Shown here piece by piece: positions 27,991-38,058 of a stretch of DNA of 64,000 nucleotides (positions within the stretch are counted from its first letter, which is position 1; each line of letters opens with the position of its first letter). The notes below the pieces were generated by a model. It was not told the origin of the DNA, made no database searches, and was given only the letters and a program-made list of their open reading frames with translations. Position numbers and translations under genes: made by a program. Source of the DNA: Gordonibacter faecis (GTDB lineage: Bacteria; Actinomycetota; Coriobacteriia; Coriobacteriales; Eggerthellaceae); assembly GCF_030077735.1 (NCBI RefSeq), contig NZ_JASJEU010000003.1, positions 310,001 through 374,000 of the forward strand, given 5' to 3'.

Positions 27991-28317
27991 TTAGGCCTGC
28001 GCCAGCGTGACGGCGGTGCCGGAGGCGGTCACCATAATCATGTTGCCGCCCTGGCCAAGCACCTCGTAGTCCATGTCCACGCCAATGACCGCATGCGCAC
28101 CCATTTCAGCCGCGCGCTGTTCAAGCTCCTGCAGCGCATCGGCGCGCGCCTGCAAAAGTTCTTGTTCATACCCTTCGCTACGTCCGCCCACAATATTGCG
28201 AATGCCCGCTCCGAAGTCGCGCAGAATGTTAATACCGGTAATAACTTCACCAAATACAATGCCGTAATACCCGGTGACACGATATCCCTCAACCGTGGGC
28301 GTGGTGGTAATAATCAT
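27991..28317 (-). CDS. YbjQ family (UPF0145) protein
   Basis: A 108-residue protein beginning [20 protein letters not shown] and ending in a [15 protein letters not shown] strand, matching the YbjQ/UPF0145 family, a small beta-alpha fold that forms pentamers in solved structures. Its biochemical role is unknown. ATG 28317 has AAGGAG upstream; an upstream in-frame extension lacks family similarity. Confidence 0.9.
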   Translation of the reverse strand: MIITTTPTVEGYRVTGYYGIVFGEVITGINILRDFGAGIRNIVGGRSEGYEQELLQARADALQELEQRAAEMGAHAVIGVDMDYEVLGQGGNMIMVTASGTAVTLAQA

Positions 28318-28465
28318 GAACCTACTCCTTCGTTTCGAAAAGTGGATAGCACTCAGCATACCACGACCGCACAAAACACGTACCCTTCCTTTAACGTTGA
28401 CAGCCCGGCTAAAGGTGTAGAATGATTCCACTCACCTGCGCTAACACTTGCACGAAAGGTTTTGT

Positions 28466-30112
28466 ATGACGGTTGATCTCGTTTCACTTGCCATCATCGC
28501 ACTGGTTGCGGCGGCAAGCCCCATCGTTGCGAAACTCATACCGAACAAGCTTGTTCCTGAAACGGTGTTCCTCCTTATTGCAGGTGCGGCGCTGGGGCCG
28601 CATATGATAGGCGCAGTGGAGCTGACGGATTCGGTGGGATTACTGTCCGATTTAGGGTTGGCCTTCCTCTTTCTGCTGGCGGGTTACGAAATAAACCCCA
28701 AGAGCCTCACGGGTTCCCAGGGCAAACGCGGTTTTGCCACATGGGTAGTATCAATTGCACTTGCGTTTGCCGTGGTAATTGCGGCTGGACTGATGAAAAC
28801 CAATGAGCTGGAAGCTGTAGCCGTGGCCATTGCTCTTACCACTACCGCACTCGGTACGCTCATGCCTATTTTGAAGGAGCGCGAACTCACCGGCACGCGC
28901 GTGGGCGAATCCATTCTAGCCTACGGAACCTGGGGCGAATTGTGCCCGGTGTTGGCCATGGCCTTGCTGCTTTCAGCACGCGCTGAATGGCAGACTATGC
29001 TCATTTTAGTGGCATTCGTCATCATTGCTATCACCGCTGCCGTAATACCCGCGAAAGCCAAGAAAGCAGGTCACCGGCTGTTTCGCTTCCTTTCGGAGAA
29101 CGCCGACGGCACGTCGCAAACCATGATGCGCGTGGTGGTGTTGCTGCTGGTAGGCCTGGTGGCCGTGGCGGCTGTGTTCGACCTCGACATTGTGCTTGGC
29201 GCGTTTGCGGCGGGTTTTGTGCTGCGCTACCTCATTCCCGAGGGCGATCACGGGCTGGAGCACAAACTTGATGGTGTGGCCTACGGGTTTCTCATTCCCC
29301 TCTTTTTTGTGGTATCCGGCGCGAAAATTGACCTCATGGCGGTGTTTGCGCAGCCGGTAATGCTGGTGGGGTTCATCGTGCTCTTGCTGCTGGTGCGCAC
29401 CGTGCCCATCTTCGTATCGCTGAGCACGCACGCCGAAACGCGCGACATTTCCACGCATAATCGCCTGACCATCGCGCTGTACTGCACAACAGCGCTGCCT
29501 ATTATTGTGGCCGTGACCTCCGTCGCCGTGAGCGCAGGTGCCATGCCGCAGGAGACGGCAAGCGTACTGGTGGCGGCGGGAGCCATCACTGTGTTTCTCA
29601 TGCCGCTGTTGGGTATGCTCACCTACCGCGTGGCCGACGCGAAACCCATTGAGGCCGTGCGCGAGATTGCCCACAACCCGCGCGATATCGGCAGCATTCT
29701 GCGTGAGCACTGGGAGTTGGAACGCATGCTTGCACGCCAGGAAGCACTGGAACGCCTGGCGGCACGGCGTGAAGGACGCGACGTAGAGGATATGCCCTGG
29801 CAGGACCGCGCCGCGCTGCTACAGCGTCGCAGTGCGCGCAAACGCGCCATTGACGAGGCGCTTGACTACGCCTCGCAGGAATTGTCCCGCCGTGCCTTGG
29901 CCACCGACGCCGACCCCGATGGAGACGGCCCGCGCCTATCCACCAGCCAGTCACGCCGTGAAGAGCACCGCCGCCGCGTTGCCGAGCGCGTCGTACGCGA
30001 GTACCGCCGCCGCATGAGCGAGATTGGCCACGCCGCCGAGCGCATGGGCCTCGGCGAGGACGAGATTGAACTCATGCTCGACGAAATGAAAAGCAAGCGC
30101 AAGTACCCCTAA
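28466..30112 (+). CDS. CPA2-family cation:proton antiporter (KefB/NapA-like)
   Basis: A 548-residue protein with about 12-13 membrane helices over its first 390 residues, of the Na+/H+ exchanger (PF00999) fold. Typical stretches are VFLLIAGAALGPHMIG, LGLAFLFLLAGYEINP, FDLDIVLGAFAAGFVLRY and LIPLFFVVSGAKID. It lacks the TrkA-N/RCK domain of KefB/KefC. Instead it has a soluble C-terminal tail of about 150 residues rich in Arg, Glu and Ala, probably helical. ATG 28466 has GAAAGG six bases upstream. The ion (Na+ or K+) is not clear from sequence. Confidence 0.85.
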   Translation: MTVDLVSLAIIALVAAASPIVAKLIPNKLVPETVFLLIAGAALGPHMIGAVELTDSVGLLSDLGLAFLFLLAGYEINPKSLTGSQGKRGFATWVVSIALAFAVVIAAGLMKTNELEAVAVAIALTTTALGTLMPILKERELTGTRVGESILAYGTWGELCPVLAMALLLSARAEWQTMLILVAFVIIAITAAVIPAKAKKAGHRLFRFLSENADGTSQTMMRVVVLLLVGLVAVAAVFDLDIVLGAFAAGFVLRYLIPEGDHGLEHKLDGVAYGFLIPLFFVVSGAKIDLMAVFAQPVMLVGFIVLLLLVRTVPIFVSLSTHAETRDISTHNRLTIALYCTTALPIIVAVTSVAVSAGAMPQETASVLVAAGAITVFLMPLLGMLTYRVADAKPIEAVREIAHNPRDIGSILREHWELERMLARQEALERLAARREGRDVEDMPWQDRAALLQRRSARKRAIDEALDYASQELSRRALATDADPDGDGPRLSTSQSRREEHRRRVAERVVREYRRRMSEIGHAAERMGLGEDEIELMLDEMKSKRKYP

Positions 30113-30144
30113 ATGCTGTTTTGATAGACACCTTTCCCTTCAAC

Positions 30145-30181
30145 AACAAACGACCCCGAACATATGCCGGAGTCGTTTGTT
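30145..30181. terminator. Bidirectional terminator between the antiporter and thrS
   Basis: AACAAACGAC (30145-30154) pairs perfectly with GTCGTTTGTT (30172-30181), with further inner CC/GG pairs. It lies between convergent stop codons, with A/T-rich arms giving U-tails on both strands. Confidence 0.8.
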
Positions 30182-30196
30182 TGAGCGAACAGTTTG

Positions 30197-32110
30197 CTAC
30201 AGAGCAGCCTCGCGAATCTTTTCGAGCAGCTGCTCCACGGGCCAGGAGCCGAGATCGCCCTCGTGACGTTCACGGACGCTCACCTGGCCGTTCTCGATTT
30301 CTTTGTCGCCGAGCACCGCCATGTAGGGAATCTTTTGGCTCTGCGCCTTGGCAATCTTTACGCGCATGGGCTCGTTCTGATCGTACACCTCCACGCGACC
30401 ACCGGCGGCCTTCACCTGCGCGGCGAGCGCGGCAGCCGCCTCGTTGTGGCGGTCGGCCAGCGGCAGCACGGCCACCTGCACGGGAGCCAACCACAGCGGC
30501 AGTGCACCCGCATAGTGCTCAATGAGGATGCCAAGGAAACGCTCGATGGAACCAAAGATAGCGCGGTGGAGCATCCAGGGGCGCTCTTCGGTGTTGTCCT
30601 CGGTGCGGTAGGTCAGCTCGAAGCGCTCGGGCATGTTGAAGTCAACCTGTACAGTGGAGCACTGCCAGGTGCGCCCGATGGCGTCCTTCACCTTGATGTC
30701 AATCTTCGGACCGTAGAACGCGCCGTCGCCCTCGTTGATCTCGTATTCCAGCCCGTGGCGCGCGCACGCCTCCTTGAGCGAGTTCGTAGCATGATCCCAC
30801 ATATCATCGGTGCCGATGGACTTCTCCGGGCGGGTGGAAATCTCGGCGGTGTACTCGAAGCCGAAGGTGGTCATGATGTGATCCACAAGGTCAAGGATGG
30901 CCACAACCTCGTCCACCACCTGGTCACGCGTGCAGAACACGTGCGCGTCGTCCTGAGTGAAACCACGAGCGCGCAGAAGGCCGTGCACTACACCGCTCAT
31001 CTCATGGCGATACACGGTGCCGAACTCGAAGTAGCGCAAGGGCAGGTCGCGGTAGGAATGCAGCTCATTTTTGTACAGCATCACGTGGCCCGGGCAGTTC
31101 ATGGGCTTCACGCCGTACTCACTCATGCGCGGATTCTCGTCGTCTCCCTCGTTAATCTCGAAGAAGTACATGTTCTCCTTGTAGAAGCCGTAGTGGCCCG
31201 AGGTCTTCCACACATCTGCATTGTAGATGTGTGGGGTGATGACCTCTTCGTAGCCGCGCTCGTAGAGGTCGCGGCGCAACCACTCCTGCATGGTGCGGAT
31301 GACACGCGCACCCTTGGGAAGGTAGAGCGGCAAGCCCACGCCCGCCATGGGGTCCATCATGTAGATACCCAATTCACGGCCGAGCTTACGATGGTCGCGC
31401 TTCTCAGCCTCTTCCAGGTTGTGCAAATACTCGTCCAGCTCCTTCTGCTTGAAGAACGCAGTGCCGTAGATGCGCTGCAGCATCTCGCGGTCGGAGTCGC
31501 CCTTCCAGTACGCGCCGGCTACCTTCATGAGCTTGAACGCGCCAATCTTGCCCGCGGAAGGCATATGCGGGCCCGAGCACAAGTCGACGAAATCACCGTG
31601 GCGGCGGATGATGATGTCCTCGTCGGCCGGCAGCTCGCGGATATGTTCCAGCTTGAAGCGCTGGTCGGCGAAGATAGCTTCCGCCTCGTCGCGCGAAACC
31701 ACCTCGCGCACAAACGGCTCATCTTTGGCAATGATCTCGGCCATCTTGGCCTCAATGGCCTCAAAGTCCTCCGGAGTGATGGAGCGCGACAGCTCGAAGT
31801 CGTAGAAGAAGCCGTCTTCGGTCTGAGGCCCAAACGCAATCTGCGCACCAGGGAACAACAGCTGTACGGCCTCAGCCATGACATGGGCGGTGGAGTGGCG
31901 CATGATGCCAAGCGCCTCGGGGCTCTTCGCGGTGATGATCTCAACTGTGGCGCCATCGGTCACGGGAGTGTCCAGATCGGCGAACGCGCCGTCAATCTTG
32001 CCACCGAGCGCGGCCTTCGCCAGGCCGGCGCCGATGGAGGCGGCCACGTCGGCAACGGTGGCGCCCTCGGCGAGTTCCTTCTTTGAGCCGTCGGGAAGTA
32101 CGATATTCAT
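30197..32110 (-). CDS. thrS: Threonine--tRNA ligase
   Basis: A 637-residue class II synthetase with an N-terminal TGS domain (MNIVLPDGSKKELAEG), the editing domain (RHSTAHVMAEAV and the later HxxxH-type zinc region), a catalytic core with GPHMPSAGKIGAFKLMKVAG and PMNCPGHVMLYK, and a C-terminal anticodon-binding domain. ATG 32110 has AAAGGA upstream; the frame is open 39 codons further but without homology. No T-box leader was recognised in the 190 bp upstream. Confidence 0.96.
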   Translation of the reverse strand: MNIVLPDGSKKELAEGATVADVAASIGAGLAKAALGGKIDGAFADLDTPVTDGATVEIITAKSPEALGIMRHSTAHVMAEAVQLLFPGAQIAFGPQTEDGFFYDFELSRSITPEDFEAIEAKMAEIIAKDEPFVREVVSRDEAEAIFADQRFKLEHIRELPADEDIIIRRHGDFVDLCSGPHMPSAGKIGAFKLMKVAGAYWKGDSDREMLQRIYGTAFFKQKELDEYLHNLEEAEKRDHRKLGRELGIYMMDPMAGVGLPLYLPKGARVIRTMQEWLRRDLYERGYEEVITPHIYNADVWKTSGHYGFYKENMYFFEINEGDDENPRMSEYGVKPMNCPGHVMLYKNELHSYRDLPLRYFEFGTVYRHEMSGVVHGLLRARGFTQDDAHVFCTRDQVVDEVVAILDLVDHIMTTFGFEYTAEISTRPEKSIGTDDMWDHATNSLKEACARHGLEYEINEGDGAFYGPKIDIKVKDAIGRTWQCSTVQVDFNMPERFELTYRTEDNTEERPWMLHRAIFGSIERFLGILIEHYAGALPLWLAPVQVAVLPLADRHNEAAAALAAQVKAAGGRVEVYDQNEPMRVKIAKAQSQKIPYMAVLGDKEIENGQVSVRERHEGDLGSWPVEQLLEKIREAAL

Positions 32111-32259
32111 GTTAGTTCCTTTCTCTGTGCCGGGCGCGCACAAAGCGCCTGCACGATCGGTTCGGTCGCGTCTTGAGTGCGCGACCGTTTCAGTATGCCA
32201 CGAGAGAGCCGAAAGGCCCGCTCGCACACCATTTCAACAAACGCCGCAGCGAGCGCAGC

Positions 32260-32290
32260 AAAAAGCCGCCCCGAAAACGAGGCGGCTCAG
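32260..32290 (-). terminator. Terminator of the zinc-ribbon membrane protein gene
   Basis: AGCCGCC (with CCG) at 32264-32273 pairs with the GGCGGCT arm at 32278-32287; the minus-strand tail is TTTTTGCTG. It is a typical GC-stem plus U-run. Confidence 0.85.
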
Positions 32291-32302
32291 AACAACAAAG
32301 CT

Positions 32303-32839
32303 TTAGTGCGCGGGGCGCTCACCTTGCGGGGCGCGCTGCCGTGCTTGCCTCTGCTGCTGGGAAGCCGCCTGCTGCGGCTGCTGCGTTCGTGAACGGCGAC
32401 GCGCCGGGCTGCCGCCAACCGGCGTTGCGCAGTACGGACACACGGTCCACGACGGGTCGAGCGCATGGTTGCAGTTCGTGCAGAGGTTCTTCAAGCGCTG
32501 ATGGCAATTCGGGCACAGCACGTAGTCGGACTCCACGGGATACCCGCAGTTCGCGCATTCGCCATACTTCATGAGTTCCCGTTGCTTGAGCGCAATTTCC
32601 AGCTCCTGCTCGTCGCGGTCAATCTGCAACAGCGGCGGACGCAGCAGGCAGTACGCAATAATGCCCAACAAGGGAATGAGTGCGACAACCGCCCACACAT
32701 ACCAATAGGAGCCGCGCAGATAGGCGTCGCGAACAACCCACACAATGGACAGCACATACAAAATGACGAGCAGCACCACAACCACGGTGAACGCGGCTTG
32801 CAGCTCGGGCGTCCACAGCTGGGACAGCAGTTCGTTCAT
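32303..32839 (-). CDS. Membrane protein with double zinc ribbon
   Basis: A 178-residue protein with two membrane helices near the N-terminus (VVVVLLVILYVLSIVWVV and YVWAVVALIPLLGIIAYCLL). A cytoplasmic part follows with two zinc ribbons in tandem: CANCGYPVESDYVLCPNC and CTNCNHALDPSWTVCPYC. The tail is rich in Arg, Gln and Ala and is likely disordered. Such modules often bind partner proteins or nucleic acid, but no function is known. The start is set by domain extent; an in-frame ATG at 32890 is an alternative. It sits between valS and thrS on the same strand. Confidence 0.7.
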   Translation of the reverse strand: MNELLSQLWTPELQAAFTVVVVLLVILYVLSIVWVVRDAYLRGSYWYVWAVVALIPLLGIIAYCLLRPPLLQIDRDEQELEIALKQRELMKYGECANCGYPVESDYVLCPNCHQRLKNLCTNCNHALDPSWTVCPYCATPVGGSPARRRSRTQQPQQAASQQQRQARQRAPQGERPAH

Positions 32840-33000
32840 GTCAACCTCGATTTCCTCCGTTCGCCCGCGCACGCGAGCGACAACCGGCATGCCACGCTTC
32901 CTCAGCGCCGACACGGTCAGTCATTATAGCAAAGTTGCCTGCGAATACGTCTCCGTTCAGGCAATTTCCGCAAGCCTCCACGCACGGATGAGCGGCGCAG

Positions 33001-33037
33001 AAAAACGGGGGCGCTCACCTGCCGTGCGCGCCCCCGT
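33001..33037 (-). terminator. Terminator of valS
   Basis: A perfect 10-bp stem ACGGGGGCGC/GCGCCCCCGT (33005-33014 with 33028-33037) is followed on the minus strand by TTTTT. Confidence 0.92.
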
Positions 33038-33046
33038 GGTGTATCC

Positions 33047-35728
33047 CTATCCCAGTTCAGCCAGTTGGGCTTCGACGCGGGAGAGTTTGTCGGCCAGCTC
33101 GGCGTGCTTAGCGCGGTCTTTTTCGACGATTTCGGGCGCGGCCTTAGCCAAGAAGCCGGGGTTGTTCAGCTTCTTTTCCAGCTTGCCCGCATCAGCGGCC
33201 AGCTTTGCCTGCTCTTTCTGCAGGCGGGCACGCTCGGCGTCGAAGTCTACCAGGCCGGACAGCACGATGTATACCTCCAGGCCAGAAGCCAGAGACACGC
33301 TTGACTCGGCCGGCTTTTCCACATCGGAGGCAATGGTGAGCGAAGAGGTGTTAACCATACCTTCAATAAGTCCGCGCTGCGCCTCCAGAAGCGCGACGTC
33401 GCTCTCCCCCACCTTCGCGACCACGGCAAGGCCCGTCTTCGGCGAGATGCCGTAGCGGGCGCGCGTCGAGCGAATGGCCGACACTGTTTCGGTCACGAGG
33501 TCGATGGCACGCTCGGCATCCGCATCCACGTACTGCGCAAGCGCCGCAGCGTCTGGCCACGCGGCCACAATAAGGTACGGCGCTTCGGTCTTGTCCACCG
33601 GCAGCTGCTGATAGATTTCCTCCGTCACGAACGGCATGATGGGATGCAGCAAGCGCAGCGCCTGGTCAAGCACAAATACGAGGTTGCGCTGGCACGCCGC
33701 ACGATCTTCAGGCGAGCCCGCAAGGCGCGCCTTCGAAAATTCGATGTACCAGTCGCAGAACTCGTTCCAGAAGAACGAATACAATTCGCGCGTAATTTCG
33801 CCGAACTCAAAGTTCGCGAACGCCTCGTCGACGCGCGCCACCAAGCCCGCCAGCCGCGAGAAGATCCAGCGGTCAACCGGCGTCACCGGCTCAGGGGCAC
33901 CCGGCTCGTAGTCGTCGAGGTTCATCATCACAAAGCGCGCGGCGTTGCGAATCTTGTTCGCGAAGTTGCGCGAACTCTCCAGCTTCGCCTCGTTGAACTT
34001 GAGGTCCTGCGCGCCTGTGACCTGCATCAAAAGGCCGAACCGCATGCCGTCAGCACCGTAGTCCTCCATGAGGCGCAGCGGGTCCACGCCGTTGCCGCGG
34101 CTCTTCGACATGGGCTTACCATCGGCCGCCATCACCGTCGGGTGAATGATGACGTGCTCAAACGGAATTTCACCCGTGCAGTACATCGATGCCATCACCA
34201 TGCGCGCCACCCAAAGCCCCATGATGTCGCGCGCCGTGGATAGCACCTGCGTGGGATACGCCTGCTTCATCTGCGGCGCTTCCATGCCCTCTTCGGTCCA
34301 GCCAAGCGTGGCGAAGGGCCACAGCTGTGACGAGAACCACGTGTCAAGCACGTCCTCGTCCTGGCGCACCGGCGCGCCGCACACGGGGCACACCTCAATG
34401 TCCTCCACGCTGGCGTCTTCCCAGCCGCACGCGTCGCAATAGAACATAGGGATGCGATGTCCCCACCACAGCTGACGCGAGATGCACCAGTCTTTCAGGT
34501 TCGCCAACCAGTCGAGATACACCTGGCGCCAGCGCTCGGGATGGAACTGGATGGAGCCGTCCTCCACCACACGCGCGGCGTTTTCCTTGAGGCCGTCCAC
34601 GGCCACGAACCACTGCTCACTCTCCCAGGGTTCCAACTTCGTATGGCAGCGATAGCACGTCATCACCGAGTGGTCGTGCTCTTCCACCTTCTCAAGCAGG
34701 CCCAACTCGTCGAACGCGGCCACCACGGCCTCGCGCGCCTCGTCGCGATCCATGCCCGAGAACTTCCCGTAGCCTTCCACTACGTGCGCCGTCTCGTCGA
34801 AGATGTTGATGCGCTCAAGGCCATTGCGCTCGCCCATCGCCCAGTCGTTCGGATCGTGCGCGGGCGTAGTCTTCACGCAGCCCGTGCCGAACTCCCTATC
34901 CACATGCCAGTCGGCGAAGATGGGAATCTCGCGATCTACCAGCGGCAATGTCACGGTCTTGCCCACCAGGTGCGCGAACCGCTCATCCTTCGGGTTCACC
35001 GCCACACCCGAGTCACCAAGCATGGTCTCGGGGCGCGTCGTAGCCACCACCAAATACTCAAGCCCGTCCACCGGCTCGGTCAAGGGGTAGCGCAGATACC
35101 ACAGATGACCCTTTTCATCAACGTATTCTGCCTCGTCGTCCGAGATGGACGTCGTGCAGTGCGGGCACCAGTTCACAATGCGCTTACCCTTGTAGATGAG
35201 GTCGTCGTGGTACCAGTCCACGAACAGCTTCCGCACGGCCTTCACGTAGGCAGGCTCCAGCGTGAAGTGTTCCTCCGAGTAATCGCACGAGCAGCCCATG
35301 CCCTTGATCTGGTTCACAATGGTGGCGCCGTACTCTTTATACCAGTCGTAGCACGCCTCGATAAACGCCTCGCGCCCTATTTCCAAGCGCGAAATACCCT
35401 GGTCAGCCAGCTTCTTGTCCACCTTCGTCTGCGTGGAGATGCCCGCGTGGTCGGTGCCCAGCACCCAGCGCGCGGGACGGCCCTGCATGCGCGCGCGGCG
35501 AATGCACGTGTCCTGAATGGTGTCGTTCAGCGCGTGCCCCATGTGCAGCACGCCCGTGATGTTCGGCGGCGGAATGACGATGGTGTAGGGCTGGCCTTTA
35601 CCTTCGCCCAGCTCGGGCGTGCGTTGGAAGTAGCCCGCGTTCATCCACGCGTCGAACAGCGGGCGCTCATGCGCCTGGAAATCGTAATCTACCTTTTTGC
35701 CGTTGGTTTCGTTCGTGTTCTCGGCCAT
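33047..35728 (-). CDS. valS: Valine--tRNA ligase
   Basis: An 893-residue class I synthetase. Signature HIGH is HMGHA (in PPPNITGVLHMGHALNDT), KMSKS is PMSKSRGNGVDP, and the CP1 editing domain lies between (TTPAHDPNDWAMG). A zinc ribbon-like CYRCHTKLEPWE and CPVCGAPVRQ is present, and the C-terminus is the valine-type coiled-coil arm (ARLQKEQAKLAADAGKLEKK). It follows clpX by about 130 bp on the same strand, at the end of the tig-clpP-clpX cluster. Confidence 0.97.
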   Translation of the reverse strand: MAENTNETNGKKVDYDFQAHERPLFDAWMNAGYFQRTPELGEGKGQPYTIVIPPPNITGVLHMGHALNDTIQDTCIRRARMQGRPARWVLGTDHAGISTQTKVDKKLADQGISRLEIGREAFIEACYDWYKEYGATIVNQIKGMGCSCDYSEEHFTLEPAYVKAVRKLFVDWYHDDLIYKGKRIVNWCPHCTTSISDDEAEYVDEKGHLWYLRYPLTEPVDGLEYLVVATTRPETMLGDSGVAVNPKDERFAHLVGKTVTLPLVDREIPIFADWHVDREFGTGCVKTTPAHDPNDWAMGERNGLERINIFDETAHVVEGYGKFSGMDRDEAREAVVAAFDELGLLEKVEEHDHSVMTCYRCHTKLEPWESEQWFVAVDGLKENAARVVEDGSIQFHPERWRQVYLDWLANLKDWCISRQLWWGHRIPMFYCDACGWEDASVEDIEVCPVCGAPVRQDEDVLDTWFSSQLWPFATLGWTEEGMEAPQMKQAYPTQVLSTARDIMGLWVARMVMASMYCTGEIPFEHVIIHPTVMAADGKPMSKSRGNGVDPLRLMEDYGADGMRFGLLMQVTGAQDLKFNEAKLESSRNFANKIRNAARFVMMNLDDYEPGAPEPVTPVDRWIFSRLAGLVARVDEAFANFEFGEITRELYSFFWNEFCDWYIEFSKARLAGSPEDRAACQRNLVFVLDQALRLLHPIMPFVTEEIYQQLPVDKTEAPYLIVAAWPDAAALAQYVDADAERAIDLVTETVSAIRSTRARYGISPKTGLAVVAKVGESDVALLEAQRGLIEGMVNTSSLTIASDVEKPAESSVSLASGLEVYIVLSGLVDFDAERARLQKEQAKLAADAGKLEKKLNNPGFLAKAAPEIVEKDRAKHAELADKLSRVEAQLAELG

Positions 35729-35855
35729 GGCCTGCTCTTTCGTCCTCGCGTCTCTCGAACCGAAAAGCGGGCGCGACGCCTGCGCGCGCTACCCGCTTCC
35801 CCTCTTATGGCGCGCCTGCCGCGCACCCAATCTTACCTACGCAAACACCCCGTAC

Positions 35856-37250
35856 TTAGGCGCTCTGCTTTTGAGCCTCAAGGGCGTCCTCAGGCTCTAT
35901 CTCGGGTTTCGTCTCACCGGTGATGTCGCTTGCGCGCACGGTCACGCACGTGGCGCCCTCGTGCTCGGGCAAGTCATACATCACGTCCATTAGCACGCGT
36001 TCGCAGATGGAGCGCAACCCGCGCGCGCCCGTACCGTGCTCCACCGCTTCATGCGCAATGGCGGTAAGCGCCTCGGGCTCGAACACCAGCGTTGCATCCT
36101 CAAACTCAAACATCTTCGTGTACTGCTTCACCAGCGCGTTCTTTGGCTCGGTGAGAATGCGTACGAGATCTTCCTCCGACAATTCCTTGAGCGACGTCAC
36201 CACAGGGATGCGGCCCACGAATTCGGGAATCATGCCGTACTTGTTCAAGTCTTCGGGCAGCACCTGGGCCAGAAGTTCGGCCTCGGCGTGCTTTTTGCTC
36301 TCGGGCATTTCAGCGTTAAAGCCAAGGCTGCTCTTACCCACGCGATCGGCCACGATATCAGCCAAGCCCACGAACGCGCCACCCAGAATGAACAGGATAT
36401 TCGTGGTGTCAATATGCAGAAGCTCCTGCTGGGGGTGCTTGCGCCCGCCCTGAGGGGGAACGCTCGCCTCCGTGCCCTCAACAATCTTGAGCAGCGCCTG
36501 CTGCACACCTTCGCCCGACACGTCACGCGTAATGGACAGGTTTTCAGCCTTGCGCGCAATCTTGTCGATCTCGTCGATGTAGATGATGCCAATCTCGGCG
36601 CGCGGGATGTCGAAATCTGCCGCCGTCATAAGCTTGAGCAGGATGTTCTCCACGTCCTCGCCCACGTAGCCCGCCTCGGTGAGCGTGGTGGCGTCCGCAA
36701 TGGCGAACGGCACCTTCAGCGTGCGGGCGAGCGTCTGCGCGAGAAGCGTCTTGCCCGAACCCGTGGGACCCAAAAGCATGATGTTGCTCTTGGCCAGCTC
36801 CACCTCGCCGTCGGATGCGTCCGCGCCCAAGCTGATGCGCTTGTAGTGGTTGTACACGGCCACGGACAGCGCGCGTTTGGCGGCTTCCTGACCCACCACG
36901 TGCTCGGAGAGTTCGGCGTACAGCTCGTGCGGCGTGGGCAAATCGGCCAACACGTCTTCGGGCGTGGGCTCATCGGGCGAGGCAAATATCACGTTGTCGG
37001 CCGCGCCATGCTTGGCGTGGCGGCCGGTGGGCTCGTCGGATTCAAAGCCAAACCCTCCCGCCATCTCAGGCGGGACGGAAAGGCCCAAATCGCGCATCAT
37101 GGCATCCGCGCACACCGAAATGCACTCGTCGCAGATATAGATGCCGTTCGGCCCCGAGATCATCGCAGTCACCTCGTGCGGATGCTTGCCGCAGAAGGCA
37201 CACGCAATGTCCTCGGGGTTCGCGAACTCCTCGTGTCTGTCGTTCGTCAT
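35856..37250 (-). CDS. clpX: ATP-dependent Clp protease ATP-binding subunit ClpX
   Basis: This AAA+ unfoldase feeds substrates to ClpP. The 464-residue protein has the N-terminal zinc finger (C17, C20, C40, C43), Walker [11 protein letters not shown], Walker [11 protein letters not shown], the pore-loop region and sensor motifs ([19 protein letters not shown]). It starts 6 bp after the clpP stop, and the frame open further upstream only overlaps clpP, so ATG 37250 is right. The Shine-Dalgarno lies inside the end of clpP, which suggests coupled translation. Confidence 0.97.
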   Translation of the reverse strand: MTNDRHEEFANPEDIACAFCGKHPHEVTAMISGPNGIYICDECISVCADAMMRDLGLSVPPEMAGGFGFESDEPTGRHAKHGAADNVIFASPDEPTPEDVLADLPTPHELYAELSEHVVGQEAAKRALSVAVYNHYKRISLGADASDGEVELAKSNIMLLGPTGSGKTLLAQTLARTLKVPFAIADATTLTEAGYVGEDVENILLKLMTAADFDIPRAEIGIIYIDEIDKIARKAENLSITRDVSGEGVQQALLKIVEGTEASVPPQGGRKHPQQELLHIDTTNILFILGGAFVGLADIVADRVGKSSLGFNAEMPESKKHAEAELLAQVLPEDLNKYGMIPEFVGRIPVVTSLKELSEEDLVRILTEPKNALVKQYTKMFEFEDATLVFEPEALTAIAHEAVEHGTGARGLRSICERVLMDVMYDLPEHEGATCVTVRASDITGETKPEIEPEDALEAQKQSA

Positions 37251-37255
37251 GAAAG

Positions 37256-37894
37256 TTATTCGCTCTTCTTCTCTTCGGTGCTCGCAGCAGTGGTTGCGCG
37301 CGACGTGGTGATGCGGTCGACCAGGCCATACGCCAGGGCCTCTTCCGCGGTCATGTAGTTGTCGCGCTCGGTGTCGGCCTGGATGGTCTCCAGCGTCTGG
37401 CCCGTGTTGTCCGCGAGAATCTTGTTCAAGCGATTGCGGGTCTTCAGCATGAAGTCGGCCACGATGGCAATTTCGGTCTGCTGGCCCTGCGCGCCGCCGG
37501 AGGGCTGGTGGATAAGCACCATGGAGTTCGGCAGGCACAGGCGCTTGCCCTTGGCGCCGTTGCTCAGAAGCACGGCGGCCATGGACGCGCATTCGCCCAG
37601 GCAGATGGTGGACACGTCGCACTTGATGAAGTTCATGGTGTCCAAAATGGCAAGACCCGCCGTGACAGAACCACCCGGCGAGTTGATGTAGAGGGAGATG
37701 TCTTTCTCGGGATCGGCGCTCTCCAGGTGCAGCAGCTGTGCCACCACAGAGTTCGCCACGTTGTCGTCAATCTGCTCGCCCAAGAAGATGATGCGCTCGT
37801 TGAGCAGGCGAGAATAGATGTCGTAGCTGCGCTCACCGCGCGGGGACTGCTCGATAACGTAAGGGATCAGAGCCGCTTTCGTATCAAAACCCAT
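37256..37894 (-). CDS. clpP: ATP-dependent Clp protease proteolytic subunit ClpP
   Basis: A 212-residue serine protease forming the heptameric chamber. The catalytic triad is visible as S104 ([11 protein letters not shown]), H129 (VLIHQPSGG) and D174 (ADTERDNYM). The [11 protein letters not shown] motif is also present. The C-terminal tail [15 protein letters not shown] is slightly longer than usual. It is the middle gene of tig-clpP-clpX. Confidence 0.97.
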   Translation of the reverse strand: MGFDTKAALIPYVIEQSPRGERSYDIYSRLLNERIIFLGEQIDDNVANSVVAQLLHLESADPEKDISLYINSPGGSVTAGLAILDTMNFIKCDVSTICLGECASMAAVLLSNGAKGKRLCLPNSMVLIHQPSGGAQGQQTEIAIVADFMLKTRNRLNKILADNTGQTLETIQADTERDNYMTAEEALAYGLVDRITTSRATTAASTEEKKSE

Positions 37895-38008
37895 AGTATG
37901 CCTCGCTTTCGCTTGCGGCCACCTTGGCCGCTCCTATCGTCATATGCCATAGTGAGGTACGTTTCGCTGCCGTGCAAGGCCAAGCTACCGTTTCGTTACC
38001 AGTGACAA

Positions 38009-38048
38009 GGCGCGCGGCGCTCCCGCAGGGGGAATGCAGCCGCGCGCC
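38009..38048 (-). terminator. Possible terminator after tig
   Basis: GGCGCGCGGC (38009-38018) pairs perfectly with GCCGCGCGCC (38039-38048); the minus-strand tail is only TTGTC. It may attenuate read-through from tig into clpP. Confidence 0.4.
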
Positions 38049-38058
38049 GTGCAAGCGA

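Noticed and set aside
32111..32302. T-box riboswitch leader upstream of thrS
   Set aside because: No T-box consensus (TGGNACCGCG-like) or antiterminator pairing could be found; the hairpin near 32264 serves the upstream gene.
34457..35923. A 488-codon open frame on the plus strand opposite valS
   Set aside because: It mirrors the valS coding frame in GC-rich DNA, has no ribosome-binding site and encodes a His/Arg/Val-rich nonsense composition.
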